Source: Fibrella aquatilis
Lineage (GTDB): Bacteria; Bacteroidota; Bacteroidia; Cytophagales; Spirosomataceae
Reading direction: 5' to 3'
Assembly (NCBI RefSeq): GCF_017353255.1
Contig: NZ_JAFMYU010000010.1
Span: 124,001-188,000 of the forward strand
DNA length: 64,000 bases
Part shown: in pieces, positions 60,573 through 64,000 of the stretch
Layout of the letters: the number at the start of each line of letters is the position of its first letter
Numbering within the stretch: position 1 is the first letter of the stretch
Translations under genes and position numbers: made by a program
The notes under the pieces: generated by a model
Database searches by the model: none
Told to the model about the DNA's origin: nothing
The model's input: the letters and a program-made list of their open reading frames with translations, nothing else

Positions 60573-61187
60573 ATGCTCCGCTACCTCACCTTCGCCTGCC
60601 TCCTACTGGCCATCTCCTGTAATCAGGACAAAAAAGCAGAACAATCTGCCGTGAAAAGCGACACGTCAAATGTTGCCACTATAGAACAACACCCTGAATG
60701 GTATATTATAAAAATAGGTCAGGGAGATAACAGCAAGCTCATTAATCTTGACGATGCGCTACTTTGCTATACTGACCATAAACAAAAAGCGCTAAAAAGT
60801 GATGCCTTCTGCACGAATCGATCAATAAAATTTTTAAAATTCGGTCTCATTAAAGAAGGCGAGCTTAGAATACATCTCGGCATTGAGGATAGTTCATTAG
60901 TAAAATTTGCTAAGCCTACCAAAAAATTTAATGGAATACGCTTTTACCCTTGCATATATGAAGGCAACAGATGTTTTCTGTTTGTTTTTACTGAACTTGC
61001 CAAACGAGAAAATATATGTAAAAAGGATATTATGGAATCATACGATGACATGAAAGGTCAACCAATTGTTTTACTAAAAACAGATATATCAGAGCGTATA
61101 TGCCACATTGATCTTAATAAATTGTCGTCTCATCGGCTTTGCGTACCAAATTGCCCTGAAGATGAGAAATTGCTTTTTGACTATTAA
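60573..61187 (+). CDS. Hypothetical lipoprotein (AT-rich operon)
   Basis: A 204-residue lipoprotein (lipobox AISC, C16) of no recognised family. After a charged linker it contains several beta-like segments and six further Cys (for example CYTDHKQK, CTNRSIKF, CIYEGNRCFLFVFTEL, ICKKDIMES, RICHIDLNK, LCVPNCPED), which may form disulfides outside the cytoplasm. Codon use and base composition turn clearly AT-rich from about 60690. It is followed after 2 nt by a membrane protein and then a histidine kinase, which suggests it is a periplasmic sensor or accessory of that signalling unit. Confidence 0.7.
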   Translation: MLRYLTFACLLLAISCNQDKKAEQSAVKSDTSNVATIEQHPEWYIIKIGQGDNSKLINLDDALLCYTDHKQKALKSDAFCTNRSIKFLKFGLIKEGELRIHLGIEDSSLVKFAKPTKKFNGIRFYPCIYEGNRCFLFVFTELAKRENICKKDIMESYDDMKGQPIVLLKTDISERICHIDLNKLSSHRLCVPNCPEDEKLLFDY

Positions 61188-61189
61188 TT

Positions 61190-61816
61190 ATGGGCGTATT
61201 TATAGTACTATTGACAATGATTTCGGTTGGGGTTGGGCTTCTTTATTATACAAAGCTCAACCCTACCTCATTGCGTTTATTAGTTATTTACTCTGTACTA
61301 GTCTCAATAATTGATGTTATACTAGAAATCAAACCAGACTCAATCGGTATTTGGACGCGGGCACAATACGATATAATGCTACCTATTGAATTTGCTGTCT
61401 ATATTTATATTTTTCAGCCAAAGCCCCTTAAGTTGTTTTGGCTAATAGCTGTCGGATTAGGAATTCTGGGTCTTTACGAGCTACTAATTAATATACATGA
61501 TAGAGCATCAAGCACGAATCTGTATTTAACAATGTGCCTACTGTTGTTGCCTGTTTTATTGCTATATTTTTGGTCTCTCGCTACCAGTAACAAAATCTTA
61601 ACATTGCATAGAGAGCCATTGTTTTGGATTGCTTCGGCCCTCCTATTCTCCTGTACTGGCAGTGCTATAGTGACTGGTTTTTATTTCTTTCTGAGCGACC
61701 ACTATAGAGAGGCTGGAAAAAAACTCTTCTACATCAACTACGTGCTAACTGCTATCCGATATGGTATGTTTACTGTAGCCTTTGTGATGGCCGGGCAGAA
61801 TCAGGATGAAAGATAA
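61190..61816 (+). CDS. Multi-spanning membrane protein, hypothetical
   Basis: A 208-residue integral membrane protein with six to seven hydrophobic segments (FIVLLTMISVGVGLLYYT; LLVIYSVLVSIIDVIL; LFWLIAVGLGILGLYELL; LYLTMCLLLLPVLLLYFWSL; the segment after PLFWIASALLFSC; YGMFTVAFVMAG). It overlaps the following kinase gene by 11 nt and follows the lipoprotein by 2 nt. The layout resembles separate membrane-sensor modules of 7TM-type kinases, so it may supply the sensing part missing from the kinase, which has only one transmembrane helix. AT-rich like the lipoprotein gene. Confidence 0.75.
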   Translation: MGVFIVLLTMISVGVGLLYYTKLNPTSLRLLVIYSVLVSIIDVILEIKPDSIGIWTRAQYDIMLPIEFAVYIYIFQPKPLKLFWLIAVGLGILGLYELLINIHDRASSTNLYLTMCLLLLPVLLLYFWSLATSNKILTLHREPLFWIASALLFSCTGSAIVTGFYFFLSDHYREAGKKLFYINYVLTAIRYGMFTVAFVMAGQNQDER

Positions 61817-62627
61817 CCTATACCTCGTAGTCGTTGCCAGCACAGTAATATTCCTATTGCTATCGGTATTTATTGTCAGCTTCCTGCTGCTATTTCAACG
61901 TCGGCAATTGCAGAACATCAGGGAGAAGATAGCCCTGAAAGCAACATACGAACAGGAAATATTACAGGCGCAGATTGAAGTACAGAATCAGACATTACAA
62001 CAGGTAGGCAATGACCTACACGACAATATTGGTCAACTCCTATCGCTGACGAAACTGCACCTCAACGCCATGGAAGAAGAGGCAGACCTGCAGTCGGCAG
62101 CCGTCCGTCTGGTCGATATTGGGGCTGTTGTTGATTTGGCCATTCGTGAGGTACGTGCCCTTACTAAAAGCCTGGATAAAGAATTTGTTGAGCAATTCGG
62201 CCTGGTCAGCAGCATTCAAAACGAACTTAACCGCCTTGAACAGATGGGGCGTTTCGCCACCGCGTTCGACTCATCAGGTCAATCGTATTCTCTTGGTTTC
62301 AAACGCGAAGTCATCTTGTTTCGCGTAGTGCAGGAATGCCTGAATAACACTATAAAACATGCTGACGCAGAGCAAATTAGCATTCATATCGCCTTCAAAC
62401 CTGAGCAGTTTGAGTTGACTATCAGCGATGATGGACGAGGGTTTGATCAGATTAACAGTCAAAACCTCAGTTTGAACCAGTCAGGCGCGGGTTTGCGTAC
62501 TATGCAACGCCGTGTTGAGCTTATTGAAGGAAAGTGCCACATTGAATCTACAGTTGGACAAGGTACCCGCATTGAACTGACTATACCGGTCGTTCCTCAT
62601 CCAGCATCAGTAACCACCAAGGTCTAA
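61806..62627 (+). CDS. NarX/DesK-type sensor histidine kinase
   Basis: A 273-residue kinase with one N-terminal transmembrane helix (about 6-30), a short coiled coil, a HisKA_3 dimerisation domain with phospho-acceptor H72 in QQVGNDLHDNIGQLL, and an HATPase domain (about 165-260) with VVQECLNNTIKHA, DDGRGFD and SGAGLRTMQRRVELIEG. No periplasmic sensor. Partner of the NarL-type regulator encoded divergently at 59755-60390. The preceding lipoprotein and membrane protein in the same operon probably provide sensing. Confidence 0.92.
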   Translation: MKDNLYLVVVASTVIFLLLSVFIVSFLLLFQRRQLQNIREKIALKATYEQEILQAQIEVQNQTLQQVGNDLHDNIGQLLSLTKLHLNAMEEEADLQSAAVRLVDIGAVVDLAIREVRALTKSLDKEFVEQFGLVSSIQNELNRLEQMGRFATAFDSSGQSYSLGFKREVILFRVVQECLNNTIKHADAEQISIHIAFKPEQFELTISDDGRGFDQINSQNLSLNQSGAGLRTMQRRVELIEGKCHIESTVGQGTRIELTIPVVPHPASVTTKV

Positions 62628-62737
62628 AGCGGTTTTTTTGGAACCTGAAAAATGGGTATCAAGCTGGTAGCAAACCTGACAATTCCGTAAGGGCGAAAAG
62701 GTATGTAATGAACGATTTGGCAAAAGAAAATAAACAA

Positions 62738-62770
62738 AAAGCCCTGTAAGAAAGCATCTTACAGGGCTTT
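62738..62770 (-). terminator. Terminator of tRNA-Asp
   Basis: AAAGCCCTGTAAG pairs with CTTACAGGGCTTT (13 bp, 7-nt loop). On the minus strand it is followed by TTGTTTATTTTC, twelve bases after the tRNA 3' end. Confidence 0.85.
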
Positions 62771-62781
62771 AACTTTTGTTC

Positions 62782-62858
62782 TGGCGGTCCGGACGGGACT
62801 CGAACCCGCGACCTCCGCCGTGACAGGGCGGCATTCTAACCAACTGAACTACCGAACC
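62782..62858 (-). tRNA. tRNA-Asp (GTC)
   Basis: A 77-nt cloverleaf with encoded CCA. Acceptor stem GGTTCGG/CCGGACC includes one T-G pair. Anticodon stem CCGCC/GGCGG encloses the loop CTGTCAC, anticodon GTC. The T arm has GGTTCGAGTCC. Confidence 0.95.
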
Positions 62859-62911
62859 AGAAACTTGCTTTCAGAACGTTTCAACGTTGCCGTTGTTCTG
62901 AAATCGTGGTG

Positions 62912-62943
62912 CAAAAGTAGGGCGTTGGGGTACTTGGCGCAAG
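62912..62943 (-). promoter_or_regulatory. Promoter of tRNA-Asp
   Basis: On the minus strand CTTGC (62939-62943) is followed after 19 nt by TACTTTTG (62912-62919), a strong Bacteroidota -33/-7 pair, giving a start about 45 nt before the tRNA. Confidence 0.75.
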
Positions 62944-63040
62944 CCCTGGCCTGAAAAAAACCGACATTTTTTCTGCTATAACAGCTTCACCGCTGGTTAA
63001 CAGGCATATAAGTGCTTACTTTTTTTGCTGCCCATAGCCA

Positions 63041-63202
63041 CTACTCATTATCCTCCGGCCCCGGTGCATCGTCGGGGGTCATCAGTTCGGCGGCACCGGC
63101 GGGCTTTTCCTGGTTTGGGTCTTCCGACACCGCCAGGGCCGATTCGTCGGGGTTGGCAAACTGTGTGAGGTGGGGCAGGGCTTCGTTGGGGTTGGTTTCC
63201 AT
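63041..63202 (-). CDS. Small acidic Pro-rich protein (53 aa)
   Basis: A 53-residue ORF beginning METNPNEALPHLTQFANPD and ending DDAPGPEDNE; acidic, Pro- and Ala-rich, no Cys, no hydrophobic core. Its composition is like the disordered proteins at 12538-12864 and 12964-13482. No family recognised. The frame is open and the composition clearly unlike the shadow frames, but the gene call is moderate. Confidence 0.5.
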   Translation of the reverse strand: METNPNEALPHLTQFANPDESALAVSEDPNQEKPAGAAELMTPDDAPGPEDNE

Positions 63203-63367
63203 GGTCTCGTATCAACTTAGTTTCTGCTGTAACCCCGCCGGGGCTGCTCTGCTCCATTCTTCGAGGCAACGGCTACTTTGGCAAACAAAACGGCCCCAGA
63301 TTTGTGTTACCACCGCACACATGGCTGTAAGCCGCTTTATCCGCCCCAGGTATGGGCACTCACCACT

Positions 63368-64000
63368 TTGACACTCTTAAAAACTGCCGGACGTGCCCTT
63401 TATCAGGGTATTCTGGGCTTTCTGGCACTCCTGATTCTGGCACTCGCTGGCGCGTGGCTGTTCGACTTCCGGCAGTCGGATGAGGCGTTGCGGGCGGAAT
63501 TTGCCGGGCAGGCTGTGCAACCGTCCATCCACCGGTATCTCGTAGGCAAGCGCACCATCCGGTTTATGGAAACGCCCACCCTGCCTGGCAAGCCCACCGT
63601 CATCTTTGTGCATGGCGCGCCCAGTTCCCTCTCCTTCTTCAACGAATTTTTCAAAGACACCGCCCTGCTCAACCGGGCGCAACTCGTGGCCGTCGACCGC
63701 CCCGGCTATGGCTATTCCGACTTTGGGCGTGTAGAACCCTCTATTCTGAAACAAGCCCAACTGCTTCAACCACTTATTGACCGCTATAGATCGTCGCCGT
63801 ACCTGGTGGTGGTGGGGTCGTCGTATGGGGGGTCGGTGTCAGCGCGGCTGGCAATGAACAACCCCGGCGTGATTGATCAGGTCGTGTTTGTATCATCGGC
63901 GCTGGGGCCGGGGCTGGAACGCACCTACGGCATCAGCTATTGGGTAGACAAGGCTCCGCTGCGCGCTTTGGTGCCACCACTGCTGCGCCTGGCCAACGAC
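63368..64000 (+). CDS. Membrane-anchored alpha/beta hydrolase (3' partial)
   Basis: The frame runs into the right edge of the window. No ATG lies early in the frame; TTG at 63368 gives TLLKTAGRALYQ followed by a transmembrane helix (GILGFLALLILALAGAWLF), so it is the best start. The frame is open upstream to about 63230. The hydrolase domain begins with TVIFVHGAPSS (oxyanion strand), DRPGYGYSDFG and the nucleophile elbow VVVGSSYGGS. The acid and His lie beyond the window. Probably an inner-membrane-anchored serine hydrolase; substrate unknown. Confidence 0.8.
   Translation, partial: MTLLKTAGRALYQGILGFLALLILALAGAWLFDFRQSDEALRAEFAGQAVQPSIHRYLVGKRTIRFMETPTLPGKPTVIFVHGAPSSLSFFNEFFKDTALLNRAQLVAVDRPGYGYSDFGRVEPSILKQAQLLQPLIDRYRSSPYLVVVGSSYGGSVSARLAMNNPGVIDQVVFVSSALGPGLERTYGISYWVDKAPLRALVPPLLRLAND

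Overview
The window looks like a chromosome segment of a Bacteroidota bacterium, most likely order Cytophagales close to Spirosoma. The evidence is four SusC/SusD-type nutrient-uptake pairs, a protein with a type IX secretion (T9SS) sorting tail, DUF1735 and DUF3109 proteins, MutS2, LytTR two-component genes, and promoters of the Bacteroidota type (TTTG, about 19-21 bp, TAnnTTTG). No rRNA, CRISPR array, insertion sequence or phage gene was seen. One tRNA (Asp) is present.

Layout. 1-9200 (+): a sugar-catabolic run of three TIM-barrel isomerases/epimerases, a Gfo/Idh/MocA dehydrogenase, a ThuA-like protein, a very large SGNH/beta-propeller/cytochrome c protein and an alpha/beta hydrolase. 9228-13482 (-): a small membrane protein, mutS2 coupled to a thioredoxin-like protein, and two acidic low-complexity proteins. 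14024-24937: two paralogous SusC-SusD-DUF1735 operons facing each other across a 44-bp perfect palindrome. 25179-29788 (-): a GH130 enzyme and a two-domain glycosyltransferase, then a T9SS cargo protein. 29960-34006: a small helical protein, DUF3109, a LysM lytic transglycosylase and an O-methyltransferase.

34181-40249 is the most interesting part. A LytTR response regulator and LytS-like kinase lie upstream of a compact operon on the same strand. That operon encodes a 44-residue peptide at 37980-38114, a stand-alone receiver-like protein that has lost its phosphorylation residues, and a full-length LanB-type lantibiotic dehydratase. The peptide promoter has a good -33/-7 pair. Directly upstream of it lie two identical TTGGTCGAAA boxes 22 bp apart, the geometry expected of a LytTR operator. 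I read this as a minimal peptide-modification (RiPP) system with its own regulator and without LanC, protease or transporter.

40415-43136 holds hemW, mtgA and a LEA-type lipoprotein. 43212-57117 (-) holds a CRTAC1/FG-GAP lipoprotein and two tandem SusCD pairs. 57338-64000 holds a lipoprotein, a carotenoid desaturase-like enzyme, a NarL-type regulator, an AT-rich lipoprotein/membrane protein/kinase operon, tRNA-Asp, a small acidic protein and an alpha/beta hydrolase cut by the window edge.

A second window-wide theme is a set of long, mostly perfect inverted repeats between genes, with arms of about 10 to 61 bp. Many are built from short quasi-repeated words such as GCAAATGAC, GGATGYTGGACG or GAATGAGTG. 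Two such tracts lie inside the CRTAC1-like gene, where one 87-nt hairpin adds exactly 29 codons in frame. Functions below come from reading motifs and recalled family features; no database search was possible.
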